From contig NZ_JAGIKV010000017.1 of the NCBI RefSeq assembly GCF_017874615.1, forward strand, positions 1-64,000: a stretch of DNA of 64,000 nt, written 5' to 3'. Position numbers and translations under genes: made by a program. The stretch comes from Paenibacillus xylanexedens. GTDB taxonomy: Bacteria > Bacillota > Bacilli > Paenibacillales > Paenibacillaceae. The notes below the pieces were generated by a model that saw only the letters and a program-made list of their open reading frames with translations, did not search any database and was not told the DNA's origin. The stretch's first letter is position 1; every line of letters starts with the position of its first letter. Positions 25,199-34,017 of the stretch are shown piece after piece.

Positions 25199-26140
25199 TC
25201 AACTTGAGTATAACGAACAATACGTTTGCTCGAATCGTCCAGCCTCCAAGTCAGACTTGCGAATGAAAAATTGCAGTTCCCCGCAATCCCACCATTGGAA
25301 ACCAATAGCATCATGCGTATCTATCTTCAACAGCAGCAGCGTATCGGATAGTTCCTGCCATGTCCGATCCTCATCACCGCCGTAATATTGGGTCAGTTTC
25401 TTCTCACACTCCTGCTCATTATAATCGTACCCTTCTCCCAGTGCGATCTGTAACAAGGCACGATGCTCGGCATCCGGATGCTGCCCGTCAGGATATCCAA
25501 ACATACCACCCCAATTCAGCGTACTTGGATGATTCCAACTCGACTCGAATTCAAGGTAACGGTCATACAGACTCACGTCCGCTTCGGCCTCATCGTTCTC
25601 AAGCCTCGGCGGCGAGAGCTCATTCAGCGCGTTGGCGTCAATATATGCATATGTAGGAAACTCAAGATTAGGCAGCACGGTCACCGAATGTGCAACAAAC
25701 GGGGCTCCATCCAGTGCGGTATCACCTTCAGGCTCTCGCCTTATCAGGTTATGAGAACTCGGCTCAAAGATCACACGATGTTCAATGGGACAAGCAGATT
25801 CATCCGTGCCAACGAAAAAGTATAACATTCCACGTTCAGGCAAAGTTCCGCGCCCATCATTCGGCGTATACGGCGACAAATCCACCAGGTTCAACTGGGC
25901 CAGGAAAGTCATCGGAACCCCTTCTTGTGTTACGGGCCATTCCATGCGACTTGGCAAATCCGGATGTCCACCCACACGTGAGTTTCCTGTTCTGCGATAT
26001 TCGTCCAGTGTGGATACATCGAGGCGAATTCCCCAACGGCTTGAAGATAACAACAGATCTGCAGCAACTCCCAAACCATATTCCTCAAGTGTTTTGCGGG
26101 CTTTTCTGGTCAGACGTTCACATTGTTCTGGCTTAATCAT
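25199..26140 (-). CDS. YwqG-like protein (DUF1963)
   Basis: A 313-residue soluble protein of the DUF1963 family. Recognisable stretches are SRVGGHPDLPSRMEWP near the N-terminus, PMTFLAQLNL, GMLYFFVGTDE, NWGGMFGYPDGQ, and the end WWDCGELQFFIRKSDLEAGRF. No function is established for the family; its phage and toxin-related relatives are diverse. ATG 26140 has GGGGAGGATCTAT upstream and is preferred over a longer frame. The gene is flanked on both sides by inverted copies (A and B) of the family 1 repeat, which is unusual. Confidence 0.85.
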   Translation of the reverse strand: MIKPEQCERLTRKARKTLEEYGLGVAADLLLSSSRWGIRLDVSTLDEYRRTGNSRVGGHPDLPSRMEWPVTQEGVPMTFLAQLNLVDLSPYTPNDGRGTLPERGMLYFFVGTDESACPIEHRVIFEPSSHNLIRREPEGDTALDGAPFVAHSVTVLPNLEFPTYAYIDANALNELSPPRLENDEAEADVSLYDRYLEFESSWNHPSTLNWGGMFGYPDGQHPDAEHRALLQIALGEGYDYNEQECEKKLTQYYGGDEDRTWQELSDTLLLLKIDTHDAIGFQWWDCGELQFFIRKSDLEAGRFEQTYCSLYSS

Positions 26141-26231
26141 ATAGATCCTCCCCTTTTGACAATACACCTATGCTGAGACATATTCAGGTTCACACCTGTA
26201 TATTCTTCCGCCCGGACGTCTTTCCCTGCTT

Positions 26232-26467
26232 CTATATAAATTGAACTTAAGAATATTTTACACTTACCACTCCGATGACAGAACAACCTTCCGATCGCTG
26301 TTATCCCCAGAATTTTTTAGATTCACCTTTGCAAAGGTAAAAATCCGGGGATAAAGGCGAAGTGTATGCTTCCGAAGTAGCTTTCTTGCAGAAAGCTTTA
26401 GCTTCGCTTCTTCAGGTTCTTTCTGTCCTCTACGTTCTCGTGTAAATATGTAGTTCAATTTATATAG
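26232..26467 (-). repeat. Structured intergenic repeat, family 1 copy B
   Basis: An inverted copy relative to A. The ends are the same perfect TATATAAATTGAAC inverted repeat (26233-26246 and 26453-26466). Read on the minus strand it has the AGCTTTCT/AGAAAGCT hairpin, ACCTTTGCAAAGGT capping the TTATCCCC stem, and the invariant core (26292-26308). It occupies most of the 26141-26520 gap, ahead of the amt terminator. Confidence 0.9.
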
Positions 26468-26498
26468 AAAAAAGAGACTGACACTCCACTGTCAGTCT
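26468..26498 (-). terminator. Terminator of the ammonium transporter gene
   Basis: On the minus strand AGACTGACA pairs with TGTCAGTCT around a six-base loop and is followed by CTTTTTTC. It abuts repeat copy B. Confidence 0.85.
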
Positions 26499-26520
26499 AC
26501 TTCTTTATCCTATATTCCAT

Positions 26521-27810
26521 TTAACGATTTGGATCAGAAGACTTTTCCTGGTAAGCACGCATATGCTCCTCACCGTCCAGGAATTCATGGGCCTGATGGG
26601 CTGCCATCACACCATGATAGCTGATATCCAGACCCAGATCTTCCTCTTCTTCTGTCGAACGTACAGGCACTATTTTGCCAATCAACTTTAACCCGATCCA
26701 GGTCATGGCGAATCCCCAGATGACCAGCGCTGTAAGGCCAAGTGCCTGAACACCCAGCAACCTCCAGCCGCCGCCCATGAATAGTCCACCATCCGTGGCA
26801 AACAGACCTACAGCAATCGTGCCCCACATCCCTGATGCGGCATGCACCGGGAAAGCACCAACTGGATCATCAATCTGCCGACGGTCCAGCCAGTTGGTGG
26901 CAGCCATCATCAACAAGCCGGATACTGCCCCAATGAATATTGCTGCTACATCGCCAACAAAAGCACAGCCTGCCGTAATACCGACCAGTCCAGCAAGCGA
27001 ACCGTTAATGACCGATGGTGCATCTGAACGATTGAAGCGGAATAACGTATACAGCAACGTAACCGCACCACCCGAAGCCGCAGATAACATCGTGACAATC
27101 GCAATGTGACCAATTCTTACATCCGTCGCGCTGAGTGTACTCCCAGCATTGAAGCCAAACCAGCCGAACCATAACAGAAATGCACCTACAGATGCCAGTG
27201 GCAGATTGCTCGGGAGTGCAATGGCACTTACGCCAAGTGGCGTGTATTTGCCTTTACGCGGGCCAATGATAATCGCAGCCGCCAGTGCCGAGAATCCGCC
27301 GAGTGCATGGATGACAGCCGAACCGGCAAAGTCCTGCATCCCCAGCTGACTAAGCCAGCCGCCGCCCCATGCCCAGTGTCCACCAATTGGATAGATGATC
27401 GCCGTCATCAATATGATATACAGAAGATAAGCACGGAAGTTGATCCTCTCGGCTACCGCTCCTGAAACGATGGAAATAACGGCAATGGTAAAGGCAGCCT
27501 GGAACAACCAGAATGTCTCCAGGGATACCGGTACGTCCAGGTGAGACAAATCCCCATTCAGGAAAAATCCCGTTACTCCCACAAAACCGCCAACGTCCGA
27601 ACCATACATCAGTCCAAAACCGATGGCATAGAACAGCAACGTCCCAATCGTAATGTCAGCAAAAACCTTCATAATAATGTTTACACTATTTTTATAACGC
27701 ACAAAGCCAGCCTCGAGCAGGGCGAATCCACCCTCCATCAATAAAATCATCGCTGCACTCAGTACGACCCAGACCGTATCAATCCCGGTGCTTAACGTCT
27801 CCAAAGTCAT
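26521..27810 (-). CDS. amt: Ammonium transporter (Amt family)
   Basis: A 429-residue inner membrane channel for NH4+/NH3 with about eleven transmembrane helices. Family marks are LMEGGFALLEAGFVRYKNSVNI near the N-terminus, the pore segments DFAGSAVIHALGGFSALAAA and WFGFNAGS, and DDPVGAFPVHAASGMWGT. The N-terminus lacks a cleaved signal. The C-terminal cytoplasmic tail (HQAHEFLDGEEHMRAYQEK) is somewhat long. The ATG overlaps the stop of the coiled-coil gene upstream, so the two are coupled. No glnK-type regulator gene is present nearby, unlike many amt loci. Confidence 0.94.
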   Translation of the reverse strand: MTLETLSTGIDTVWVVLSAAMILLMEGGFALLEAGFVRYKNSVNIIMKVFADITIGTLLFYAIGFGLMYGSDVGGFVGVTGFFLNGDLSHLDVPVSLETFWLFQAAFTIAVISIVSGAVAERINFRAYLLYIILMTAIIYPIGGHWAWGGGWLSQLGMQDFAGSAVIHALGGFSALAAAIIIGPRKGKYTPLGVSAIALPSNLPLASVGAFLLWFGWFGFNAGSTLSATDVRIGHIAIVTMLSAASGGAVTLLYTLFRFNRSDAPSVINGSLAGLVGITAGCAFVGDVAAIFIGAVSGLLMMAATNWLDRRQIDDPVGAFPVHAASGMWGTIAVGLFATDGGLFMGGGWRLLGVQALGLTALVIWGFAMTWIGLKLIGKIVPVRSTEEEEDLGLDISYHGVMAAHQAHEFLDGEEHMRAYQEKSSDPNR

Positions 27811-28226
27811 GCTTGTACATCCTCCGTTTCACTAAGCTGTCTGAGCTCACGGATTGTATCGGGCGCAAGCTCAATCTCGTCCCGCTCAATGCTGTCCGGA
27901 TGCTTAATTCGTTCTGCGATCTGATCCAATTCACGTATGCGCCTGCGAATCTGTTCCATCTTGCGAAAACGTTCCTTTACCTGAACCATATATTCCACCG
28001 CCTGATGATGGGATGCGGGGCGTCCCGCAAACCACTTGCGTACGGGCGACAACGATTGATAAGCAACCTCTTCCGCTCGACGCTTCTGTTCGAACTGTTC
28101 AATCTTCTTCTTGAGCGTTTCGATCTCGTTTTCTTTTTTGACCTTCAGCCGTTCGATAAGGTACAATAAATCGGACGATGATATTTGCAATGCTGTATGG
28201 TGATACACCTCGTCGATTACTAACAT
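27807..28226 (-). CDS. Coiled-coil protein upstream of amt, unknown function
   Basis: A 139-residue charged protein with two heptad-rich stretches: about 25-60 (KVKKENEIETLKKKIEQFEQ) and about 85-115 (VKERFRKMEQIRRRIRELDQIAERI). No signal or membrane segment is present. It takes the place normally held by a glnK-type gene in front of amt, and its stop overlaps the amt start (ATGA). A role linked to the transporter is possible but is inferred from gene order alone. AAGGAG lies about 12 bases upstream of the ATG. Confidence 0.75.
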   Translation of the reverse strand: MLVIDEVYHHTALQISSSDLLYLIERLKVKKENEIETLKKKIEQFEQKRRAEEVAYQSLSPVRKWFAGRPASHHQAVEYMVQVKERFRKMEQIRRRIRELDQIAERIKHPDSIERDEIELAPDTIRELRQLSETEDVQA

Positions 28227-28266
28227 ATCATGTCAGGACTCCTTACATATCAAGTTACTTGTACCG

Positions 28267-28295
28267 ATTATAGTTTGCTGGGGTCTGCCCGTCAA
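28267..28295 (-). promoter_or_regulatory. Promoter of the coiled-coil/amt operon
   Basis: On the minus strand TTGACG (28290-28295) and TATAAT (28267-28272) are separated by exactly 17 bases, about 40 bases ahead of the start codon. Confidence 0.8.
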
Positions 28296-28329
28296 TCTTT
28301 TTTTGGACTTGGTATGGATGGAAATGAAC

Positions 28330-28354
28330 CCGTTCACAGAGAACGGCTTTTTTT
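28330..28354 (+). terminator. Plus-strand terminator without an obvious gene
   Basis: CCGTTC (28330-28335) pairs with GAACGG (28341-28346), followed by a C and seven T. No plus-strand gene precedes it within reach, so it may end a small RNA or sit in the leader of the DinB-like gene. The rest of the 28227-28513 gap holds only the opposing amt promoter. Confidence 0.55.
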
Positions 28355-28513
28355 ATTTGGCACAGATTACATCTAACAAGGCTAATCTTGCCTAGGATTC
28401 GCATTCAATCTTTCCATTCTTTATGCTTATAGAATAAGCATCCACATTTGGGGTAATGAACATACACAGGCTACCCGCATCACAGAACCCGTATATAAGG
28501 AGAGGATTACACG

Positions 28514-29005
28514 ATGTTTACTCGTAATGACGATATACGCAACCAAATCTGGGAAACCGTCTCGGGACTCGAAGAAGAACAATTGAACCGAAAACCTTCA
28601 CCCGAGCAATGGAGTATTATGCAAGTACTACGTCATCTGAATCTGATGGAAAATGTAATTGGAAAACAAGCCAGCCTGGCCCTCGAGAAGGAACAGACCG
28701 TGTCTGTGGACAAAAAACCATATGAATTATCGTTGGACCGCAGCCGCTCCGTCGAGGCACCACCCCATCTTCAGCCTCCAGCAGCGCCTGAAGCACTCGC
28801 AGACGTACGCAGTGATCTGGACGAATCTCACCAAGCGTTAAACAACTTTGCATTGGATCATGATCCTGACCTGCTGCGCAGCAAGTCCTTTCCTCATCCC
28901 GTATTCGGAGAGATGGATCTTACCCAATGGATTGACTTTGCAAGTTATCATGAGGAACGTCATCTGGGACAGATTCAAGATATTAAACATCAGCTTGGCG
29001 TATAA
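28514..29005 (+). CDS. DinB-family protein
   Basis: A 163-residue helical protein of the DinB superfamily. The metal-ligand pattern appears in WSIMQVLRHLNLMENVIG and in WIDFASYHEERHLGQIQDI, which is the YfiT/DinB arrangement of one His in helix 2 and two near the C-terminus. AAGGAGAGG precedes the ATG. It is distinct in sequence from the DinB protein at 24.4-24.8 kb. The catalytic role is unknown; thiol-dependent transfer or hydrolysis is the general theme of the family. Confidence 0.85.
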   Translation: MFTRNDDIRNQIWETVSGLEEEQLNRKPSPEQWSIMQVLRHLNLMENVIGKQASLALEKEQTVSVDKKPYELSLDRSRSVEAPPHLQPPAAPEALADVRSDLDESHQALNNFALDHDPDLLRSKSFPHPVFGEMDLTQWIDFASYHEERHLGQIQDIKHQLGV

Positions 29006-29051
29006 GCACAACTCCCACTTTCACATAGCAAAGAATATACATGTACGACAA

Positions 29052-29088
29052 AAAACCTCCAATCCTATTAATTTAGGTTGGAGGTTTT
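29052..29088. terminator. Bidirectional terminator between converging genes
   Basis: AAAACCTCCAA (29052-29062) pairs with TTGGAGGTTTT (29078-29088), with an inner CCTA/TAGG pair. It serves the DinB-like gene and the opposing acetyltransferase gene. Confidence 0.88.
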
Positions 29089-29120
29089 CAGTGTTCTTAT
29101 GTTACGAACAAGAACGACAC

Positions 29121-29624
29121 TTATATTTTTTTGCCCAAAATCGCCAGATCTCTATTCACACCATCCAACACGGCCACTTCAGGATAATATCCCCACTGTT
29201 CAAAACCATGCTTGCGTAATAACCCCAGACTCGGTTCGTTATGCCCAAAGACAAATCCAAGAATGGTCTTAATTCCAAGTGCAGGACATGCCGCAAATAC
29301 CGTTTCGAGCAAACGTCCACCAGCCCCAATTCCGCGACATTGCTGATCCACGTATACACTGACTTCCACCGTTCCATTATACGCAGGGCGTCCATAGAAC
29401 GAGCTGAGACTCGCCCAAGCTACCACCTGTCCTGCCTGCTTCATCACCCAAAGAGGACGATGATCCGGTGAATGTTCCTCGAACCACGGAACACGTTGCT
29501 CCACCGTCACTGGCTCCAAATCCGCTGTTGCCATACGGCCCTCAATGGTAGAATTATAAATTTCCACAATCCTCGGCAAGTCCTCCAGGCGCGCATATTC
29601 AATCTGCACATCTTCCAGTTTCAT
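29121..29624 (-). CDS. GNAT N-acetyltransferase (phosphinothricin-acetyltransferase-like)
   Basis: A 167-residue acetyltransferase. The N-terminus (IEYARLEDLPRIVEIYNSTI) and motif A (VSVYVDQQCRGIGAGGRLLE) match the Pat/Bar-like group that acetylates amine groups of small molecules such as methionine sulfone or phosphinothricin. The C-terminal LGLLRKHGFEQWGYYPEVAVLDG is also typical. The true substrate is unknown. A weak AGGAATAG ribosome site precedes the ATG. It is a monocistronic gene convergent with the DinB-like gene. Confidence 0.85.
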   Translation of the reverse strand: MKLEDVQIEYARLEDLPRIVEIYNSTIEGRMATADLEPVTVEQRVPWFEEHSPDHRPLWVMKQAGQVVAWASLSSFYGRPAYNGTVEVSVYVDQQCRGIGAGGRLLETVFAACPALGIKTILGFVFGHNEPSLGLLRKHGFEQWGYYPEVAVLDGVNRDLAILGKKI

Positions 29625-29720
29625 CCCTATTCCTCCATCATTTCAGATCGTTCTCTTATCATAGAGGATATTATAATGGAAAATAGAAGCCTTCGTCATC
29701 CCTAACATTGTGACAGAGAG

Positions 29721-30821
29721 TTACTCTGGAAGTCCCTGAATTGTGTTACCACGAGTTAACTGCTGACTCTGGTCTGCCCAACGAATGTTAATTGAGCGAG
29801 ATGTGAACAGATCCTGGCCGTCCGATACCTGGAAATGCAGATGAGCTTCACTGGAGTTCCCCGAATTACCAAGCTCACCGATAGGGTCTCCCTGCTTGAG
29901 CTTATCTCCTTTTTTGACCGAAACACTGCCTTCCTTGATGTGTCCTGTGATGCTGTATTCACTGTTGCCATGGTCGATCACCACATAGTTACCGGCTGGT
30001 TCTTCCGGATTCATGACACCCGGTACATTGTCCGGAATATCATTTTTGATCTCGACAACGGTTCCATCCGCAGCTGCATAAAGTGGTTCACCAAAAGCAT
30101 AGTAGTTTTCGTTTGCCGTTGCATCACCTTGATAACTGGATTGTTCTTTGGTCCGAACGATATCCAGTGCATAACGCTGCGTTTCGTGCTCATAATGATA
30201 GTTTGACAAGGCATCATTGCCTCCCCAGAATACGTACCATTCCCCCTTCATCGGCAATTGAAACTCCGTTTTGGTGAATTTGGCATCCGTGTCCTCATGA
30301 GCTTGCAGCGGTTGGATCGAGAGACCTTCAATTTGATTTTCTTCGGAAAAATAGGCTCGAATTCCTTTCGTCCCAGTCTGATCCTTCCAGGCCACCTCAG
30401 ATATTTGATTCATTTTGGCGTCTACCACTTGCTCCCATGATTCAACACCCTCCAAAAAAGGATCGGCCGTCGTTTTGAACTGTTCAAGCGTTAACGTCCC
30501 CTTCAATTCGGGAGAGAATTGATTATAGATTGCATCCTTTGAACCGTTCATCAGCGTATCTATGAAATTGTCCGGTGTAACCACCGCGCTCACCCCTGAA
30601 CTTGAGTTTTGCTCCTCATTGGAGTTCTCGTTCGCTTCATTATTGGACGCCTGTTCGGCTGACTGCTGCTCCGCCTGGTCGGAAGTAATGGAGTTACTGT
30701 TGCCGCAAGCAGACAATATCACGCAAGCTCCAAGGGTAATCGCAAGCACCTTCCAGCCTTTTCTATTCTGTGATTTCGAATGTGTATTTTGTTCTGATTT
30801 CAGATGACCTTCTCTGTTCAT
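29721..30821 (-). CDS. M23-type lipoprotein, putative cell-wall peptidase
   Basis: A 366-residue predicted lipoprotein. The signal peptide ends with the lipobox LSAC near residue 40, and a Ser/Asn/Glu-rich linker follows. The middle (about 70-200) resembles DUF3887-type regions. The C-terminus (about 230-345) is an M23/LytM fold with EPLYAAADGTVV, VVIDHGN and HLHFQVSDG. The usual first zinc-ligand His of the HxxxD motif reads R in QRYALD, so catalysis may be altered. ATG 30821 has AAGGG nine bases upstream. It is divergent from a two-component system and could be its target. Confidence 0.82.
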   Translation of the reverse strand: MNREGHLKSEQNTHSKSQNRKGWKVLAITLGACVILSACGNSNSITSDQAEQQSAEQASNNEANENSNEEQNSSSGVSAVVTPDNFIDTLMNGSKDAIYNQFSPELKGTLTLEQFKTTADPFLEGVESWEQVVDAKMNQISEVAWKDQTGTKGIRAYFSEENQIEGLSIQPLQAHEDTDAKFTKTEFQLPMKGEWYVFWGGNDALSNYHYEHETQRYALDIVRTKEQSSYQGDATANENYYAFGEPLYAAADGTVVEIKNDIPDNVPGVMNPEEPAGNYVVIDHGNSEYSITGHIKEGSVSVKKGDKLKQGDPIGELGNSGNSSEAHLHFQVSDGQDLFTSRSINIRWADQSQQLTRGNTIQGLPE

Positions 30822-30942
30822 TCTCAACATCCCTTCAGTTAATCGTTATACTTTCCAGTTAAGTGTACAGAATGAGTCTTACCCTTCGTCTAACCCCATC
30901 TTACATGTAGTTAAACTTGCAACGCCCTCTAACGCTGCATAA

Positions 30943-30997
30943 TTAAGATTCCGTTAAGATAGCTTGTAAGCTATACAGCCCTCTTGGATGGTATGAT
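30943..30997 (+). promoter_or_regulatory. PhoP-like direct repeat and -10 box of the second two-component operon
   Basis: TTAAGA (30943-30948) and TTAAGA (30954-30959), separated by five bases, are spaced like the TTAACA-N5-TTAACA box of PhoP-class regulators. TATGAT (30992-30997) follows with no good -35 hexamer, as at activated promoters. A 12-base palindrome AGCTTGTAAGCT lies between. Confidence 0.5.
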
Positions 30998-31041
30998 TAG
31001 CAATACACACAACGGAAGGATCAGGAGGTCATTTTTAAACT

Positions 31042-31803
31042 ATGGATAACGTCTCATTACTGCTTGTGGATGATGAACAGGCTATTCTGCATATGCTCAA
31101 AACCGTTCTGCTCAAAGAGCAGTTTCTCGATATTGATACCGTTACAACAGGCGAAGCTGCCATTGAGGCATGCAACAACAAGACGTATCATTGCATCGTG
31201 CTCGACATCATGCTTCCTGGCAAAAGCGGACTGGAAATCTGTCCTTTTCTACGGCAGGTCACCGATGCGCCCATCCTGTTTCTGACGGCCAAAACAACCG
31301 ATTACGACAAATTAACCGGATTCGCCGTCGGTGGCGACGATTATGTCGCCAAACCCTTTAATCCGCTGGAAGTCGTTGCTCGAATTAAATCATTACTCAA
31401 GCGTTATTTACCTTCTAAAACCGCAGCGATCTCGGATCACGTCCCATCTAACGTAAATACGTCATCTCCCAGCACATCGGAAGGCGTGTACGACTTTGGA
31501 AGGTTTCAAGTGCTGGAGTGGGCTGGTGAGCTTCGGGTTGAAGGAGAATCCGTATCCTGTCCGGCACTTGTGTTTCAACTGTTACTCTTTTTCTGCAAAC
31601 ATCCCAATCGAATCTTCACCAAATCAGATCTATATGAGCGAGTCTGGGGCTCTGAAGCCATTAGTGATGACAATACCGTGATGGTTCATATTCATCGCAT
31701 TCGGGAGCGCATTGAAGCCGATCCTTCCAATCCGGTGTTTCTCGTCAACGTCCGGGGTCTGGGTTACAAACTGATTCAGCCGGAACATGTGTCACGCCCA
31801 TGA
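31042..31803 (+). CDS. OmpR/PhoB-family response regulator
   Basis: A 253-residue regulator. The receiver domain has LLVDDEQ, the phosphoacceptor Asp in CIVLDIMLP and KPFNPLEVVARIK. A linker of about 30 Ser/Thr-rich residues leads to a winged helix (CPALVFQLLLFFCKHPNRIFTKSDLYERVW; MVHIHRIRERIEADPSNPVFL). It overlaps the kinase gene by four bases. A PhoP-like repeat upstream suggests autoregulation, and the divergent M23 lipoprotein gene shares the intergenic region. Confidence 0.93.
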   Translation: MDNVSLLLVDDEQAILHMLKTVLLKEQFLDIDTVTTGEAAIEACNNKTYHCIVLDIMLPGKSGLEICPFLRQVTDAPILFLTAKTTDYDKLTGFAVGGDDYVAKPFNPLEVVARIKSLLKRYLPSKTAAISDHVPSNVNTSSPSTSEGVYDFGRFQVLEWAGELRVEGESVSCPALVFQLLLFFCKHPNRIFTKSDLYERVWGSEAISDDNTVMVHIHRIRERIEADPSNPVFLVNVRGLGYKLIQPEHVSRP

Positions 31804-33545
31804 GTATTCGTCGCAGGTTAATGACCCGGTTTATCGGGATGCTTGCCGGTGCAGTCGTTCTTATCATCCTGCTTGGGTCTGTAGCCACCTACTGGGTCGT
31901 GCAAAAGGTGAATGAAGTGAATCTGGTAGATGATTTTGCTGCCAACGGTCTGGACCAATTAATTAATACAGCAGAGATCATGCCGAATGATACGATCCGA
32001 TATGACCCCGAATTGCTAAAGCAAGTGGATAAATATCAAGGCTGGCTCCAAGTTTTGGATGAACAAGGTTACGCCATTGATGAATACCACACACCCGCCG
32101 ATGTTCCTACTCACTATAAACCGGGGGAATTGATTGCATACTGGGAAGGCCAGAAGCCTTTTCCTTATCAGATCGTCATGCTGATCCGGGAGAAAAACGG
32201 GAAGAACTTCACCTTGTTATATGGCGAGAGTAACCCGGCCAAGTCCTTAATGAATAACATTCGTTCAGACCTTGCTTTCACCAACGGGAAGCTTGATCTT
32301 CAGCCCGACCAACAGGAGGCCCTCCGTGCCGCCAATGCTTATCTTCAAGTATTGGACGCATCAGGAAGCGAACTCTCCTCCTATAACAAACCAGCCATAG
32401 GCGTACCAAGCGAATACACCATGCAAATTCGCTATCCGAGTCGATCAGGTATGTCTGTTGCAACGTGGTACGACGAACAGAATGAAACCACCTGGCTGAT
32501 TAGTATACCTGGTGATCCATTGGCAACGGGAACTCAAAACCCCTACAGTTTTATTCTGGAACCGGCATTGGTTATATTGATCGTGTCTATCATCATGCTG
32601 CTCATTTTGCTTGCCTTCTGGTATGCCAACCGATTTGGCTCACCCATGCTGCATATGCTCCAATGGTTACAGCGTCTGGAGAGGGGGCACTACGAGGAAC
32701 CTACTGGAGCCTTCGGAATCCCTCGCAGTCAGCGTCGTAACGGAAAGTGGAAGCGAAAATACAAGGTATATGCTGAAGTGCTTCACTCCATGCAGGCCCT
32801 GTCTCACACATTGAAGCAAGATGAAGAACTTCGGAAACAGACCGAGTCTCTACGGGAGGAATGGATCGCTGGCATAACACATGACCTGAAGACGCCCCTC
32901 TCCTCCATTCAGGGTTATGCGCATATGCTTGAGGCAGATAAATATAGCTGGACCACGGAGGAAGTCAGGGAATTCGCAGGCATAATGCTCGATAAGTCCA
33001 TGTATATGGACAGGCTTGTCAACGACCTTGCCATGACCTATCGATTACGCAGTGGAGGATATCAACCTGTGGCGGAAGAGACTGACGTAAATACGTTACT
33101 TCGTGATCTGATCCAGCGCGCTGAACGGAACCCGGCATATGGGGAAGGACGCATCCTATTCCAACCTTCCGAAGTACCAGTGTATGGACTTGTCCATATT
33201 CCGTCGTTTGAACGAATTGTGGATAATCTGACTGCCAATGCCCTTCTTCATAATCCGCCCGAGTCCATCCTGGTTGTCAGTGTGCATTCTGGTGAACACG
33301 CAGATGCATTCAGCATTCAGTTTGCCGATAATGGACGCGGCATGGACTCCGAGACGGTATGGAAGTTATTTGAACGATACTATCGCGGTACAGATACAGG
33401 TACATCGGACGTTGGATCAGGGCTGGGCATGGCGGTAACCAAAGGTTTGATCGAAGCCATGAATGGTCGTATTGAGGTACAGTCCACCCCTGGTGAAGGA
33501 ACGATCATTCGCTTAATATGGGATGGGCCGTCCGAAACCAATTAA
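31800..33545 (+). CDS. Sensor histidine kinase with large extracytoplasmic domain
   Basis: A 581-residue inner membrane kinase. Transmembrane helices lie at about 12-34 and 247-275, enclosing about 210 residues outside the membrane that contain two similar segments (YQGWLQVLDEQGYAIDEYHTP and AYLQVLDASGSELSSYNKP). A linker and HisKA box follow (GITHDLKTPLSSIQGYAHML), then the ATPase domain with VDNLTANALLHNP and DVGSGLGMAVTK. The internal duplication in the sensor suggests tandem PAS/Cache-like folds. The ATG overlaps the regulator stop. The ligand is unknown. Confidence 0.92.
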   Translation: MSIRRRLMTRFIGMLAGAVVLIILLGSVATYWVVQKVNEVNLVDDFAANGLDQLINTAEIMPNDTIRYDPELLKQVDKYQGWLQVLDEQGYAIDEYHTPADVPTHYKPGELIAYWEGQKPFPYQIVMLIREKNGKNFTLLYGESNPAKSLMNNIRSDLAFTNGKLDLQPDQQEALRAANAYLQVLDASGSELSSYNKPAIGVPSEYTMQIRYPSRSGMSVATWYDEQNETTWLISIPGDPLATGTQNPYSFILEPALVILIVSIIMLLILLAFWYANRFGSPMLHMLQWLQRLERGHYEEPTGAFGIPRSQRRNGKWKRKYKVYAEVLHSMQALSHTLKQDEELRKQTESLREEWIAGITHDLKTPLSSIQGYAHMLEADKYSWTTEEVREFAGIMLDKSMYMDRLVNDLAMTYRLRSGGYQPVAEETDVNTLLRDLIQRAERNPAYGEGRILFQPSEVPVYGLVHIPSFERIVDNLTANALLHNPPESILVVSVHSGEHADAFSIQFADNGRGMDSETVWKLFERYYRGTDTGTSDVGSGLGMAVTKGLIEAMNGRIEVQSTPGEGTIIRLIWDGPSETN

Positions 33546-33555
33546 AATGTTCCGC

Positions 33556-33584
33556 TTGACCTTTCCATTTTCAGTCTATATAAT
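33556..33584 (+). promoter_or_regulatory. Promoter of the thrS leader
   Basis: TTGACC (33556-33561) and TATAAT (33579-33584) are 17 bases apart. Transcription would start near 33591 and produce a leader of about 430 bases. Confidence 0.8.
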
Positions 33585-33669
33585 CGACACTCAATAACAC
33601 CTGTTCCAATATATTAATATTAAATGCAACACATTTCAGAATAATTTGAATGAGTTGATCTAACATATT

Positions 33670-33984
33670 TGGCGATGACCAGAGACAAGATTTCGTTTGC
33701 GTGCTGCCCAGAGAGAGAGGGGATTGGTGAAACCTTCTTCAGCGAACGGACCGGAATTACCCCTCTGCAGCCGTGACCTCGAACCTCAGCATTTTGGACC
33801 TCCTTCGGATGTTCGACATGCTGCCAGTAGAGTTCACCGCCTGATCCCCGATAACGGATTCCAATGAGGGTTATGATGTTTTCTGTTCCGGCGGCTGGCC
33901 GAGAGCAGGGTGCACCATAACCAAAATTAGGGTGGAACCACGAGCCAAGCGCACTCGTCCCTTTTCCGGGACGGGTGTTTTTTG
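33670..33984 (+). promoter_or_regulatory. T-box riboswitch, threonyl-tRNA responsive
   Basis: The T-box sequence AGGGTGGAACCACG lies at 33929-33942. The Stem I helix GCTGC-CAGAG-GGGG pairs with CCCCTCTGCAGC. The specifier is probably ACC (33776-33778), a threonine codon, just after that helix. The terminator stem CACTCGTCCC/GGGACGGGTG (33952-33961, 33968-33977) is followed by TTTTTT. Uncharged tRNA-Thr would favour the antiterminator and read-through into thrS. Confidence 0.93.
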
Positions 33985-34017
33985 CGCTTTCATTTTAAGA
34001 AATGGAGAGTGGTTCAC

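Noticed and set aside
33670..33984. Possible second riboswitch class in the thrS leader
   Set aside because: All conserved parts are explained by the T-box: AGGGTGGAACCACG, the Stem I helix and the terminator.
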